Shown: one piece after another, positions 7,445-14,262 of the stretch | Position numbering within the stretch: the stretch's first letter is position 1 | How the letters are laid out: the number at the start of each line of letters is the position of its first letter | Virus record (IMG/VR): IMGVR_UViG_3300047564_002393 | Span: 1 to 22,439 of that record | From: a virus | Direction: 5' to 3' (one strand) | DNA length: 22,439 nt | The notes under the pieces: model-generated | Told to the model about the DNA's origin: nothing | Database searches by the model: none | The model's input: only the letters and a program-made list of their open reading frames with translations | Position numbers and translations under genes: made by a program

Positions 7445-7452
7445 TATTTATA
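7445..7452 (-). promoter_or_regulatory. Late-promoter motif TATAAATA at hsp20 stop
   Basis: The minus strand carries a perfect copy of the T4 late -10 element TATAAATA. Its TAA is the stop codon of hsp20. In T4-like phages this element is recognised by gp55, encoded in this window. RNA from it would meet the terminator at 7379-7420 within about 60 bases. Confidence 0.5.
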
Positions 7453-7882
7453 GGTAGTTTTTACGGGCATGATGTTCTGGAATTACTTTTCCAAGAGTTA
7501 TAGTCAAAAGACCATCTTCGAATAAAACTTCTTTTACTTCTGTCTCATCCGATAAAGTCCATGCTCTCTTGAAACTTCTCTGAGCCAATCCCTTATGGAC
7601 ATAGTGGGTCTCAGATTCTTTATCTTCCTTCTGTCCTTCGATAAAAAGTTTTCCATACTCCGTGTATACATCGACTTCCTCCTTTTTAAATCCAGCAAGT
7701 GCAAGTTCTAGACGAGATTCTACATTACTTACTTGAACAAGATTATATGGTGGATAATTAGAAGTTGTTTCATGAAGTTTAAATAAACGATCAAAATATT
7801 CATCCATTCCAATGCTGTTGCGGGTAATCTTATCCAACAATGTAGGAAGATCCGCAGTAGTATACCTTGTGAGGTTTGTCAT
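7448..7882 (-). CDS. hsp20: Hsp20/alpha-crystallin small heat-shock protein
   Basis: 144-residue ATP-independent holdase. The alpha-crystallin domain covers about residues 45-135, with the A-x-R-S-F-K-R strand (LAQRSFKRAWTL), the EVLFEDGLLTITLG strand and a following PE. The tail after it is short (HHARKNYL) and lacks a clear I-x-I anchor. Small heat-shock proteins of this type are a hallmark of T4-like cyanophages and are thought to protect phage or photosystem proteins during infection. The start at 7882 is set by a strong AAAGGAG ribosome-binding site; the same frame is open about 50 codons further upstream but that part covers a terminator and is not coding. The gene stands alone between two terminators. 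Confidence 0.93.
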   Translation of the reverse strand: MTNLTRYTTADLPTLLDKITRNSIGMDEYFDRLFKLHETTSNYPPYNLVQVSNVESRLELALAGFKKEEVDVYTEYGKLFIEGQKEDKESETHYVHKGLAQRSFKRAWTLSDETEVKEVLFEDGLLTITLGKVIPEHHARKNYL

Positions 7883-7957
7883 TATGGTAGCTCCTTTAAA
7901 AGCGAGTTTGTGTTGTGTGGATCCTTTCGGCATCCAATAATATTTAATCACAAAACG

Positions 7958-7992
7958 AAAAAGAGAGGTATGGTAATGACCGTACCTCTCTT
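7958..7992 (-). terminator. Intrinsic terminator between regA and hsp20
   Basis: A perfect 10-bp stem AAGAGAGGTA/TACCTCTCTT with a 12-base loop, the end of the stem merging into a T run on the minus strand. It ends the clamp-clamp loader-regA unit and resembles the terminator at 7379-7420. Confidence 0.88.
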
Positions 7993-8005
7993 TAGGGTGT
8001 TCCGA

Positions 8006-8033
8006 CTTTCGTAGAGACCGCACGAAAGGTCTC
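8006..8033 (-). promoter_or_regulatory. Two mutually exclusive hairpins before hsp20
   Basis: CTTTCGT (8006-8012) can pair with ACGAAAG (8022-8028), and GAGACC (8014-8019) can pair with GGTCTC (8028-8033). The stems share bases, so only one can form at a time. Together with the terminator just downstream this resembles an attenuator, but no ligand or leader peptide is evident. Confidence 0.4.
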
Positions 8034-8038
8034 ATTGT

Positions 8039-8046
8039 TATTTATG
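8039..8046 (-). promoter_or_regulatory. Late-promoter motif CATAAATA at regA stop
   Basis: The minus strand reads CATAAATA, fitting NATAAATA; its TAA is the regA stop codon. It would direct late RNA into the hsp20 leader if the terminator at 7958-7992 is passed. Confidence 0.42.
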
Positions 8047-8473
8047 CAATTTCTTCTGGTTTCTTCTTTTTACCAATATTATATTTGGTTTCTAGAACCC
8101 AGTCGTTTTTCTCTTTGTATGAAAGAACTTTGATTTGATTTAAAGGTGCAATGTCAGTAATATTTTCAATATTAATAACAGTGACAAGTCCCCAATCACA
8201 AAGAAGTTGGATAATTCTATTTCTCCTTTGAACATCATTCACAGTAAGATTTGCATGTTTGCCATCAAGAGCAAACAGTTCTTTAAAGTGAACAATATAG
8301 TATCTACCTTGCTTATGCAAGATATGACATGATTGATAGATCTTTTTCTCCTTACGAGATGCAACTCCAATACGGGTCAGAGTTTCACGAACTTTCAAAA
8401 AATCGTCAGGTTCGTTCAAATTTACTTCAATCATTTGGTCAGCAGACCAGTTAACCTCAGGTTCAGCAATCAT
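8042..8473 (-). CDS. regA: Translational repressor RegA
   Basis: 143-residue homologue of T4 RegA, the protein that binds start-codon regions of early phage mRNAs (including 44, 45, rIIB and its own) and blocks ribosome binding. The conserved run from MIEVNLNEPDDFLKVRETL through KIYQSCHILHKQGRYYIVHFKE and CDWGLVTV is readily aligned with T4 RegA. The given start adds 13 residues before the T4-like beginning; it is supported by a GGAGG site six bases upstream and an ATGA overlap with gene 62. The tail is Lys-rich (KKKKPEEIA). As in T4, it follows genes 45, 44 and 62 and is probably autoregulated. Confidence 0.95.
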   Translation of the reverse strand: MIAEPEVNWSADQMIEVNLNEPDDFLKVRETLTRIGVASRKEKKIYQSCHILHKQGRYYIVHFKELFALDGKHANLTVNDVQRRNRIIQLLCDWGLVTVINIENITDIAPLNQIKVLSYKEKNDWVLETKYNIGKKKKPEEIA

Positions 8474-8850
8474 TTTGATCCTCCAGTTTCAAATTTAGAT
8501 TTAATATAAGATAATTGTTCTTTAGTAAGAATATTCAGAGCTTGCTTTGCTTTTTCGTTACTATAACCATAATAACGCTTCACATAATCTAGATCTCTGA
8601 TCTCGTCTTTACGGAGCCAGGGAGAAAATCTCTTACGCTTCCTCACAATATTTATAAAAAACTGATATTGCATATCTAATGGAAGATGCGAGTTCATGTT
8701 CATTTCATTTGCAAACAGAACCGTATCCAATTGTCCAGACATACACCTGTTAACAATATATGCAGGATATTTTGCTGAAGGATCTTCTTTTAAAAGATTT
8801 TTCTTTGTCTGATTGATTGAATTTAACCAATCCTTAAGTTCGTATGTCAT
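8470..8850 (-). CDS. 62: Clamp loader small subunit gp62
   Basis: 126-residue homologue of T4 gp62, which with four gp44 subunits forms the clamp loader that opens gp45 and places it on primer-template DNA. Recognisable features are the N-terminal LKDWLNSIN segment, NRCMSGQLDTVLFANEMN, and the basic KRKRFSPWLRKDE followed by KRYYGYSNEKAKQAL, matching the order in T4-like gp62. It is shorter than T4 gp62 (187 residues), which is usual in cyanophages. It overlaps the DruA-like gene upstream (ATGA) and regA downstream (ATGA); its last codons carry the GGAGG site for regA. In T4 the 44 and 62 genes touch; here another gene separates them. Confidence 0.9.
   Translation of the reverse strand: MTYELKDWLNSINQTKKNLLKEDPSAKYPAYIVNRCMSGQLDTVLFANEMNMNSHLPLDMQYQFFINIVRKRKRFSPWLRKDEIRDLDYVKRYYGYSNEKAKQALNILTKEQLSYIKSKFETGGSK
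8480..8484 (-). promoter_or_regulatory. Strong ribosome-binding site of regA
   Basis: GGAGG on the minus strand, six bases before the ATG at 8473 and inside the end of gene 62. It decides in favour of the longer RegA start. T4 RegA represses its own translation at the equivalent place. Confidence 0.7.
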
Positions 8851-9962
8851 CGTATAATTTGAATGTTATCATCTTCGGTCCAGAGTTCAACTTTAGTTCT
8901 GAACTTATTATCTTCTTTTAGTTTTTCATATCTCTTTGATGCTTTCTTTTTCCACCAAGAGATAATATTCTCATAGTAAAATTTATCAAAATTTTGACCA
9001 GGAATAAGTTTATCTTGTTCACCAAGAATTACTTCACGAACATTCGAATATCCATAATCAGATATGTAAAATCTTTTCTTCTGAGTTAGATTAAATGCCA
9101 TAGAAATAACTTGATTGAAATGCTCAAGTTTTTGTTTATCCTGAAGAGAATTTCTAATAATAGATATCATCTTAGTCTGACGCTTCATCTTTTTTGAGGA
9201 TGCTTTATTGTCAGTCAAAGGAGTGTTATTATTCAGATATGTAAACTTATCATGCAACTTATGGAATTGTTTATCATGCATGAGGGGAAGGAACTTACTT
9301 TCGGTAAGACCTTTGTATCTCATGAATGGTTTAAGACCATCATACTGTGAGGCATCTGTAGAAGACCCATATAAAGATGTTGTTTCAAAAAGTGCAATAT
9401 CCTTGTCAAAGACTTCATTCAATGTCTCACGGGCAAAATGAGAGCAGCACAGAAGTGCTAAAAGTTTACCTCCGAGATAATTATATCCAAATGGTTGGGA
9501 TGGTACAATTACAAATCCCATCGCAGCATGTCGATTGAAAAGTGATAGATCTGGTGCCTTACCTAACCAAAGATTTCTTGGTTTGGAATTGATAGTTGGT
9601 GAACCAAAACGAATAAATCCAACTACCTTTTTAGTATTCTTTTCAAATACCATCCATCGCAATTCACGACCAGGAATGTTAGATTCATTATTGTGAGAAG
9701 AAACTGCAGAAAGAAGATTGACATAGTGCTCTTGTTGAACTGCCCCCTGAAAGCGACCACCAACAAATTTAATGTCAAAGTCCATATCATAAGGATGCAT
9801 GTCTTCATTGAAGAACTCATCCTCAAGGGAAAATAAAGATGGTGAAGAATTGATTACTTCTTTCTTCACAAATCTAAGATAATCTTCAATATTAGTAAAG
9901 TGGGAAAAATAGTTGATAAATTCATCTGCTGCCCACTGAGCAACTTCTTCCGATACTATCAT
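8847..9962 (-). CDS. DruA/DUF4338-like protein
   Basis: 371-residue protein inserted between clamp-loader genes 44 and 62. The middle part, GRELRWMVFEKNTKKVVGFI, then RHAAMGFVIVPSQPFGYNYLGGK in outline, and ALFETTSLYGSS with QYDGLKPFMRYKGLTES, resembles the DUF4338 family (acyltransferase-like GNAT fold) that includes DruA of the Druantia defence system, in which a structural kinship to acetyltransferases has been noted. The C-terminal third is basic and probably helical. I place it in this family from pattern memory, not from a search. It overlaps 44 and 62 as ATGA on both sides and so is co-translated with the clamp loader. Possible roles: a nucleic-acid enzyme, or an accessory of replication. 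No active site can be assigned with confidence. Confidence 0.62.
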   Translation of the reverse strand: MIVSEEVAQWAADEFINYFSHFTNIEDYLRFVKKEVINSSPSLFSLEDEFFNEDMHPYDMDFDIKFVGGRFQGAVQQEHYVNLLSAVSSHNNESNIPGRELRWMVFEKNTKKVVGFIRFGSPTINSKPRNLWLGKAPDLSLFNRHAAMGFVIVPSQPFGYNYLGGKLLALLCCSHFARETLNEVFDKDIALFETTSLYGSSTDASQYDGLKPFMRYKGLTESKFLPLMHDKQFHKLHDKFTYLNNNTPLTDNKASSKKMKRQTKMISIIRNSLQDKQKLEHFNQVISMAFNLTQKKRFYISDYGYSNVREVILGEQDKLIPGQNFDKFYYENIISWWKKKASKRYEKLKEDNKFRTKVELWTEDDNIQIIR

Positions 9963-10900
9963 TTAAAGTTGCACTCCACCATAATCTCAGTCATTGCCGC
10001 TAGCAGATTAATTTCTTGATCGGCAACAAATGCAGACTGATACTGATACTTGGCAATAATCAAAACTGCTGCAGCGATACTAGGACCATCAAGAGAATCA
10101 TAAAGTGCATCATAAACTCGTCGAAGAAGAACATTAGAATCGTTATCCAAATTGCTTACGATCCATTTCCTAACTTCAGGGAAATTCTTATCTTTGAGAT
10201 TCTGAACAAGATCATTAACAGCGACATCAGAAAACACTGCAAGAATACCAGAGTCAATCTTTCCGCTTACAGAATAACGCTGACACTCATTCAGAACACG
10301 ACGCCAATCTGGAAAGTGTTTGTTGATTAATTCTGCAAGAACTTTTGGTTCATATTCAACACCTTCTGCTTGAAGGATATCTTGAATGCGCTTATAAAAA
10401 TTTGAAGCAAGTTTTGCTTTTTCTTTACCTTTGACAGAAAAGTCAACGACTGCACATCGAGAGTGGAGAGGTTCCAGAATTTTGTTTTTATAATTGCAGG
10501 TGAAGATGAATCGGCAATTATTAGCAAATTCCTCAATAAACGCCCGTAGGCAGAGTTGTACATCGTTTCCCGTGTTATCTGCCTCATCAATAATGATGAC
10601 TTTGTGTTTAGCATCTGACGAAAGTGAGACGGTCGAAGCGAAGTTCTTCGCATTGTTTCGGACAGTATCAAGGAATCTACCTTCGTCGGATCCATTGATA
10701 ACATATACATCTACTCCAAGTTCGTTGCACAATGCCTTGGCAACTGTGGTCTTACCAATACCAGGAGGACCTGCCAGGAGCATGTTAGGAATTTCACCCT
10801 TATTTAGAAAGTCCAGAAACATATTCTTCGTAGACTCCGGAAGAATACAATCTTCAATAGTCTTAGGACGGTATTTTTCAACCCAAATAAAATCACTCAT
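9959..10900 (-). CDS. 44: Clamp loader ATPase gp44
   Basis: 313-residue AAA+ ATPase, the large subunit of the sliding-clamp loader (T4 gp44 has 319). It starts with the WVEKYRPKTIEDC box typical of RFC/gp44 proteins. Walker A is GPPGIGKT at residues 44-51, Walker B is VIIIDEAD, sensor 1 is FTCNY, and the SRC arginine-finger motif is in PLHSRCAVVDF. The C-terminal helical collar domain is intact. ATP hydrolysis closes clamp gp45 around DNA. It starts six bases after the cupin-like gene and overlaps the DruA-like gene (ATGA). Its start region is a known RegA target in T4. Confidence 0.96.
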   Translation of the reverse strand: MSDFIWVEKYRPKTIEDCILPESTKNMFLDFLNKGEIPNMLLAGPPGIGKTTVAKALCNELGVDVYVINGSDEGRFLDTVRNNAKNFASTVSLSSDAKHKVIIIDEADNTGNDVQLCLRAFIEEFANNCRFIFTCNYKNKILEPLHSRCAVVDFSVKGKEKAKLASNFYKRIQDILQAEGVEYEPKVLAELINKHFPDWRRVLNECQRYSVSGKIDSGILAVFSDVAVNDLVQNLKDKNFPEVRKWIVSNLDNDSNVLLRRVYDALYDSLDGPSIAAAVLIIAKYQYQSAFVADQEINLLAAMTEIMVECNFK

Positions 10901-10906
10901 AATAAA

Positions 10907-11380
10907 TTATTCACCGATGGTGTGGATCACTGGTTTTTCATGTGCCAGTATACTATACAAGTCTTGGTTTTGTCCAGCAGAAACTGGAATAAATTCTGTT
11001 TCTGGATCAAACTCATCGTCACGAATTGCTTGATTGATAACAATTGATCCGCCATCTCCAGACCAAGAACGATGGTATGTCATCTTGGGGATTACCAAAG
11101 CACCAGAACTACGATTCAAATGAACAATATGATAAGGATATTTCCACTCAGGATTTACCAACTCAAATGTGCGAACTCCAGAAAGAACACGGTTGTGATC
11201 TACCTGGTGATAATGAATATAGAACTGCTTTGCTCCTACAATATCATCAGGTGGTGAAATAGCAGCACCAGTATGAACCACAAGATCTTGTGCATTCGAA
11301 TTTTCTACAGAGATGTCATAGAATACGACTGCATCAGTTTCTCGGAAGACCCTATGTTTTTTAAAGTTAACTTCACTCAT
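10907..11380 (-). CDS. Cupin-like conserved cyanophage protein
   Basis: 157-residue protein starting MSEVNFKKHR at the ATG at 11380, two bases after the stop of the previous gene. FYIHYHQVDHNRVLSGVRTF has the His-rich strand of a cupin barrel, and GALVIPKMTYHRSWSGDGG the second conserved motif with a further His, so a metal-binding small beta-barrel is likely. The substrate is unknown: cupins range from sugar isomerases to dioxygenases. It sits between clamp 45 and clamp loader 44 and is therefore expressed with the replisome. I do not recognise a named family; cupin assignment rests on motif pattern only. Confidence 0.65.
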   Translation of the reverse strand: MSEVNFKKHRVFRETDAVVFYDISVENSNAQDLVVHTGAAISPPDDIVGAKQFYIHYHQVDHNRVLSGVRTFELVNPEWKYPYHIVHLNRSSGALVIPKMTYHRSWSGDGGSIVINQAIRDDEFDPETEFIPVSAGQNQDLYSILAHEKPVIHTIGE

Positions 11381-11382
11381 AA

Positions 11383-11895
11383 TCAAATCCAATCAGGTTT
11401 ACGCTCAGGCATACGCAGATAGTTGTCTGCTACCCAAGGTTTGGAAGCAATATACATTTTGTATGCAGTGAATGTATCAATGCTATCATCAAATTTCCAT
11501 TCTTCAGGCATAGCACGAGCGAATGGAGTTACTTCTGTAATCTTCCCCCTTGGAAACAAATAGAAGGCATCAACAAGAGTCTTGTAACAGGAGTGGACCT
11601 TATTATACCGTAGAGTGTATTCGTCGCACAAGTTCAATCCGTGTTTAATCAACCAATAGGCATTATGGATACTTTCCATTGCCCATTTGGTACAGGGATG
11701 ATTACGAAACGCACCCTTTTCAGTTCTGTAGGGAGTATGGTCAGTCTTATACAGAGGACCATACCCATGACCCCACTTTTCAGATGCCACAATGGAGAGC
11801 ATTTGGCAGCACTCCAGGGGCATCTTGACGATGTGTTTATCGGGGAGACAAATGGCACTTTCTGCTGGCCAAGGAGAAGTTACGAAGATGTTCAT
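11383..11895 (-). CDS. Conserved phage protein of unknown function
   Basis: 170-residue protein beginning MNIFVTSPWPAESAICLPDK, with HIVKMPLECCQMLSIV, NHPCTKWAMESIHNAYWLI and TPFARAMPEEWK further on. This combination (short N-terminal strand, a D-K-H-x-V-K-M helix, an H-P-C-T-K-W motif and a T-P-F-A-x-A-M-P motif) belongs to a family I recall from many T4-like and other phages; it has no established function. The conserved His, Lys and Cys residues suggest an enzyme active site. The ATG at 11895 overlaps the clamp gene stop (ATGA) and the next gene follows after two bases, so it belongs to the clamp operon. Confidence 0.8.
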   Translation of the reverse strand: MNIFVTSPWPAESAICLPDKHIVKMPLECCQMLSIVASEKWGHGYGPLYKTDHTPYRTEKGAFRNHPCTKWAMESIHNAYWLIKHGLNLCDEYTLRYNKVHSCYKTLVDAFYLFPRGKITEVTPFARAMPEEWKFDDSIDTFTAYKMYIASKPWVADNYLRMPERKPDWI

Positions 11896-12560
11896 CCAAA
11901 GGTAGAATCGGGTTCCAGAGCAATATAATAAGTCAAATTATAACTTTCGTTTACGAACCTAGCAAGAAGTTTTTTCGAGATTACAACTTCATAAGTACCA
12001 GGAAGAATTTTTACATTTTCTACTTTGAAGTTGAAACAGAAATTGCTATCAGTTTCTCCAACAACAACAGAATATTCGTTCGATGTGTCATTCTTTTTAT
12101 CACGAATTACAAGTTTAACAACACCATTTTCACCAACAACAGACAAATCTGAAAGTTGATATACTGCCGCTGCTTTCAGGATTGAAGACAATTGATCGCT
12201 GTTAACTACAAAACAAACATCTTCACTTGGAAGAATCAGCGGTTTTTCTGGGGGAGTAACAATGACACTAGGATCAGCAAAGAAATATTTGGTCCTACGA
12301 TCTTTACCTTCATTGATAGTCAGATAAGAATCATCATTGAAATTAATTTCTGGATTCGAATAAAGAGAAACACCATTCAAAAATTGGTTCAAGTCATAAA
12401 TGGCGAAGTCACGAGGAAACTCTTCTTCAATTTGAACTTCAGCAAGGATATTCTTCATGACTGACATTGTACGAAGAATGCTACCCTGCTTAAACTGGAT
12501 CGATTGATTGATGCCAGAAAAGTTTTTCAGGAGATTCAGAGTTTTTTCAGATAGTTTCAT
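11892..12560 (-). CDS. 45: Sliding clamp gp45
   Basis: 222-residue homologue of T4 gp45 (228), the trimeric ring that tethers polymerase 43 to DNA and, in T4, also activates late transcription through gp55 and gp33. MKLSEKTLNLLKNFSGINQS, FAIYDLNQFLNGVSL, YFFADPSVIVTPPEKP and the C-terminal YYIALEPDSTFG correspond in order to T4 gp45. The start at 12560 is chosen by alignment with T4; an ATG at 12581 seven codons upstream, two bases after the previous stop, is possible. Neither has a clear ribosome-binding site, so translation may depend on coupling with the DUF3310-like gene. It overlaps the next gene as ATGA. Confidence 0.95.
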   Translation of the reverse strand: MKLSEKTLNLLKNFSGINQSIQFKQGSILRTMSVMKNILAEVQIEEEFPRDFAIYDLNQFLNGVSLYSNPEINFNDDSYLTINEGKDRRTKYFFADPSVIVTPPEKPLILPSEDVCFVVNSDQLSSILKAAAVYQLSDLSVVGENGVVKLVIRDKKNDTSNEYSVVVGETDSNFCFNFKVENVKILPGTYEVVISKKLLARFVNESYNLTYYIALEPDSTFG

Positions 12561-12583
12561 AGTTTGTGGTTTCAGTTTCATGA

Positions 12584-13042
12584 TCAACGAAATTCAGAGA
12601 GTCCATTATCTTGGCGGGAGTAATGCCCATCGAAGTGGAGCAGAAGCATAGCATAATGAATGACTTTAAGCAAGTCACGCTTGTTTCGTCCATCCTTATC
12701 ACCGTAGCGACTGCCGTACTTAAGGATGTTTGCCTGACAGAAATGCGCTGCAAGGTCCTTTGCTGCCATCAGGTCGATAGTTTGGACATCTTGATATTCA
12801 GTATTGTGACCACAGTAGTGACTCTTATAGGTGCTGGTCACATAGTCCTGAATGTCCTTCAGGATTTTATCTTCGTTATATTTCCAGAGGTGATTTGTTT
12901 GTTCGCTCATAACAGGTGTCTTTTCAATTACAATTTTATCATCACTATTCATTGACATAGTGAATTTATACATTTCAGTATCAAAATAAGGGTGTTCGTC
13001 CATTGTCATTTCATCGTAAAGTAAACTCCAAGAATTTGACAT
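12584..13042 (-). CDS. DUF3310-like protein (SaV-type)
   Basis: 152-residue protein. The C-terminal half, DLAAHFCQANILKYGSRYGD, followed by NKRDLLKVIHYAMLLLHFDG, has the A-N-x-x-K-Y-x-x-R and D-L-x-K-x-x-x-Y pattern of phage DUF3310/SaV proteins, which are often annotated as nucleotide-kinase-like though the activity is not established. The N-terminal 45 residues are acidic and not part of that domain; an internal ATG (MSEQTNHLW, about 12909) could be the true start. An extended -10 promoter lies just upstream (13070-13098). It leads the clamp operon. There is no ribosome-binding site in front of the given start. Confidence 0.75.
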   Translation of the reverse strand: MSNSWSLLYDEMTMDEHPYFDTEMYKFTMSMNSDDKIVIEKTPVMSEQTNHLWKYNEDKILKDIQDYVTSTYKSHYCGHNTEYQDVQTIDLMAAKDLAAHFCQANILKYGSRYGDKDGRNKRDLLKVIHYAMLLLHFDGHYSRQDNGLSEFR

Positions 13043-13069
13043 AACTAAGAGTCAAAGTAACCCATACCA

Positions 13070-13098
13070 ATTATATCAGAAAGGAAGATCAGATGCAA
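13070..13098 (-). promoter_or_regulatory. Extended -10 promoter of the clamp operon
   Basis: Minus strand TTGCAT (13098-13093), 17 bases, then TATAAT (13075-13070) preceded by TGA, the extended -10 form TGn. It overlaps the last codons of the CobS-like gene. RNA would start near 13063, some 20 bases before the DUF3310-like ATG. Confidence 0.62.
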
Positions 13099-14173
13099 CC
13101 TCTTGAGAAGGCATCTGGAAATCAGCATCAACTTTATCGTACAGTTCCAAGAATGCTTGCTTGGTTTCATCATCAAAGCGGTTTACACACACTTGAATTG
13201 CCTTTGCCTTATCGCTGAAGATGCTATAAGCACGGATGATGTGAACCAGACGGCGGGTGCTGATAATTTCCTCAATACCACCATCATAGAAGGTCTTGCG
13301 GATGATGTCTGCCCAATCCACAAGGCGCTTACAGAAGTCACGGTCTTCCACGCCAAGGTCCAGAGCAATTCCCTCAAGGATCTTCTGCTCAGTTGCAGGG
13401 GCAGGATAGGACTGCTCAAAGGTCACAGGGAAACGCTCTAGGAATGCCTCATTGAGCACATTGGTGCCGATGAAGCGTCCATCATCGCTACCCTTACCTT
13501 TGGTGTTAGCAGTAGCAATTACATTAAAACCAGCAGCAGGTTTTACGAACCGACCAATCTTTTTCAGGAAAACACCCTTTCCTTCCAACACGGATTGTAG
13601 ACAAAGGATTTTGTTGGATGCCAGGTCGATCTCGTCAAGGAGCAGGATCGCTCCACGCTGGAGTGCTTCAATGACTGGACCGTTGTGCCAAACAGTAGCA
13701 CCATCAACAAGACGGAATCCACCAATTAGATCGTCTTCATCAGTCTCAATCGTGATGTTAACACGAATCAGTTCTCGACTGAGTTGGGCACACGCTTGTT
13801 CAATAGAAAACGTTTTACCGTTGCCCGAAAGACCAGTGACAAAAGTCGGATAGAATACTTTGGATTGGATAATTTTTTTAATGTCGTTAAAATTACCAAA
13901 CTTGACGAAGGTATCATCTTTTTCTGGAATAAGATTTTGTTCGATGGGAAGAATAGTAGCAGGAACTTTTACAACTTGCTCAAGTTGCTCTCGTGCTTCT
14001 TGGATGGTCAGATTCCACTTACCACGACTAGTTTTGTACTGATCGAGTTTTTTAGTAACAGTCTGGTAGTTAGCACCATTCATAGCGCACCATCCACGAA
14101 TATCAGCAGCAGTAACGGATTCACCGTAAACTGACTGGAGAGAAGTAATGATGTAGTCAACGGAGATGGTCAT
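13076..14173 (-). CDS. cobS: CobS/MoxR-like AAA+ ATPase
   Basis: 365-residue ATPase annotated in cyanophages as CobS, the ATPase subunit of aerobic cobaltochelatase. After about 90 helical N-terminal residues come Walker A GLSGNGKT (114-121), Walker B AILLLDEID, sensor 1 IATANTKGKG and an arginine-finger region NEAFLERFPVTFEQ; the order is that of the MoxR/CobS clade. The start at 14173 is set by the TATAAT promoter at 14202-14207; the ORF is open further upstream, but that part is promoter DNA. There is no ribosome-binding site. Just upstream lies a VWA-domain gene, so the two form a MoxR-VWA pair that remodels a target protein. Whether it makes vitamin B12, as the name implies, is not shown by the sequence. 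Confidence 0.88.
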   Translation of the reverse strand: MTISVDYIITSLQSVYGESVTAADIRGWCAMNGANYQTVTKKLDQYKTSRGKWNLTIQEAREQLEQVVKVPATILPIEQNLIPEKDDTFVKFGNFNDIKKIIQSKVFYPTFVTGLSGNGKTFSIEQACAQLSRELIRVNITIETDEDDLIGGFRLVDGATVWHNGPVIEALQRGAILLLDEIDLASNKILCLQSVLEGKGVFLKKIGRFVKPAAGFNVIATANTKGKGSDDGRFIGTNVLNEAFLERFPVTFEQSYPAPATEQKILEGIALDLGVEDRDFCKRLVDWADIIRKTFYDGGIEEIISTRRLVHIIRAYSIFSDKAKAIQVCVNRFDDETKQAFLELYDKVDADFQMPSQEVASDLPF

Positions 14174-14201
14174 TGGTTGGTTGTTTGTTTCAACTGAAGT
14201 T

Positions 14202-14207
14202 ATTATA
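14202..14207 (-). promoter_or_regulatory. Extended -10 promoter of cobS
   Basis: TGGTATAAT on the minus strand is a perfect extended -10 (TGn plus TATAAT). No good -35 is visible; the region where it would be is the terminator hairpin at 14213-14235. Confidence 0.65.
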
Positions 14208-14212
14208 CCAGC

Positions 14213-14235
14213 AAAAAGGGTCCGCAAGGGACCCC
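14213..14235 (-). terminator. Intrinsic terminator upstream of cobS
   Basis: Minus-strand stem GGGTCC/GGACCC (six pairs, extendable) with a five-base loop followed by five T. It closes the unit of the VWA protein and the Pro/Ala-rich ORF, and merges into the cobS promoter. Confidence 0.88.
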
Positions 14236-14262
14236 AGTAGACAGTTCAAGAAGTGGTATCTA

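Larger units (their letters stand above)
7958..8033 (-). ncRNA. Possible short late RNA after regA
   Basis: A CATAAATA late motif at 8039-8046 and the terminator at 7958-7992 enclose about 75 bases with no ORF and with competing hairpins at 8006-8028 and 8014-8033. The layout copies that at 7379-7452. It may be a small RNA, or simply a regA 3' end with attenuation of hsp20. Confidence 0.28.
7883..8041 (-). other. Leader/intergenic region between regA and hsp20
   Basis: About 160 bases without a gene, the longest such stretch in the window. From upstream to downstream it holds two alternative hairpins (8006-8033), a terminator (7958-7992), an A/T-rich part with a poor TATTAT-type -10, and the hsp20 ribosome-binding site (7891-7896). 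No convincing sigma-70 promoter for hsp20 is visible here, so how hsp20 is transcribed past the terminator is unclear. Confidence 0.7.

Noticed and set aside
7883-8035. N-terminal extension of hsp20 to 8035
   Set aside because: The extension would translate a terminator hairpin and leader; the alpha-crystallin homology and AAAGGAG site support the start at 7882.
11597-11602. TATAAT within the conserved gene at 11383-11895
   Set aside because: It is mid-gene and has no matching -35 or downstream start.
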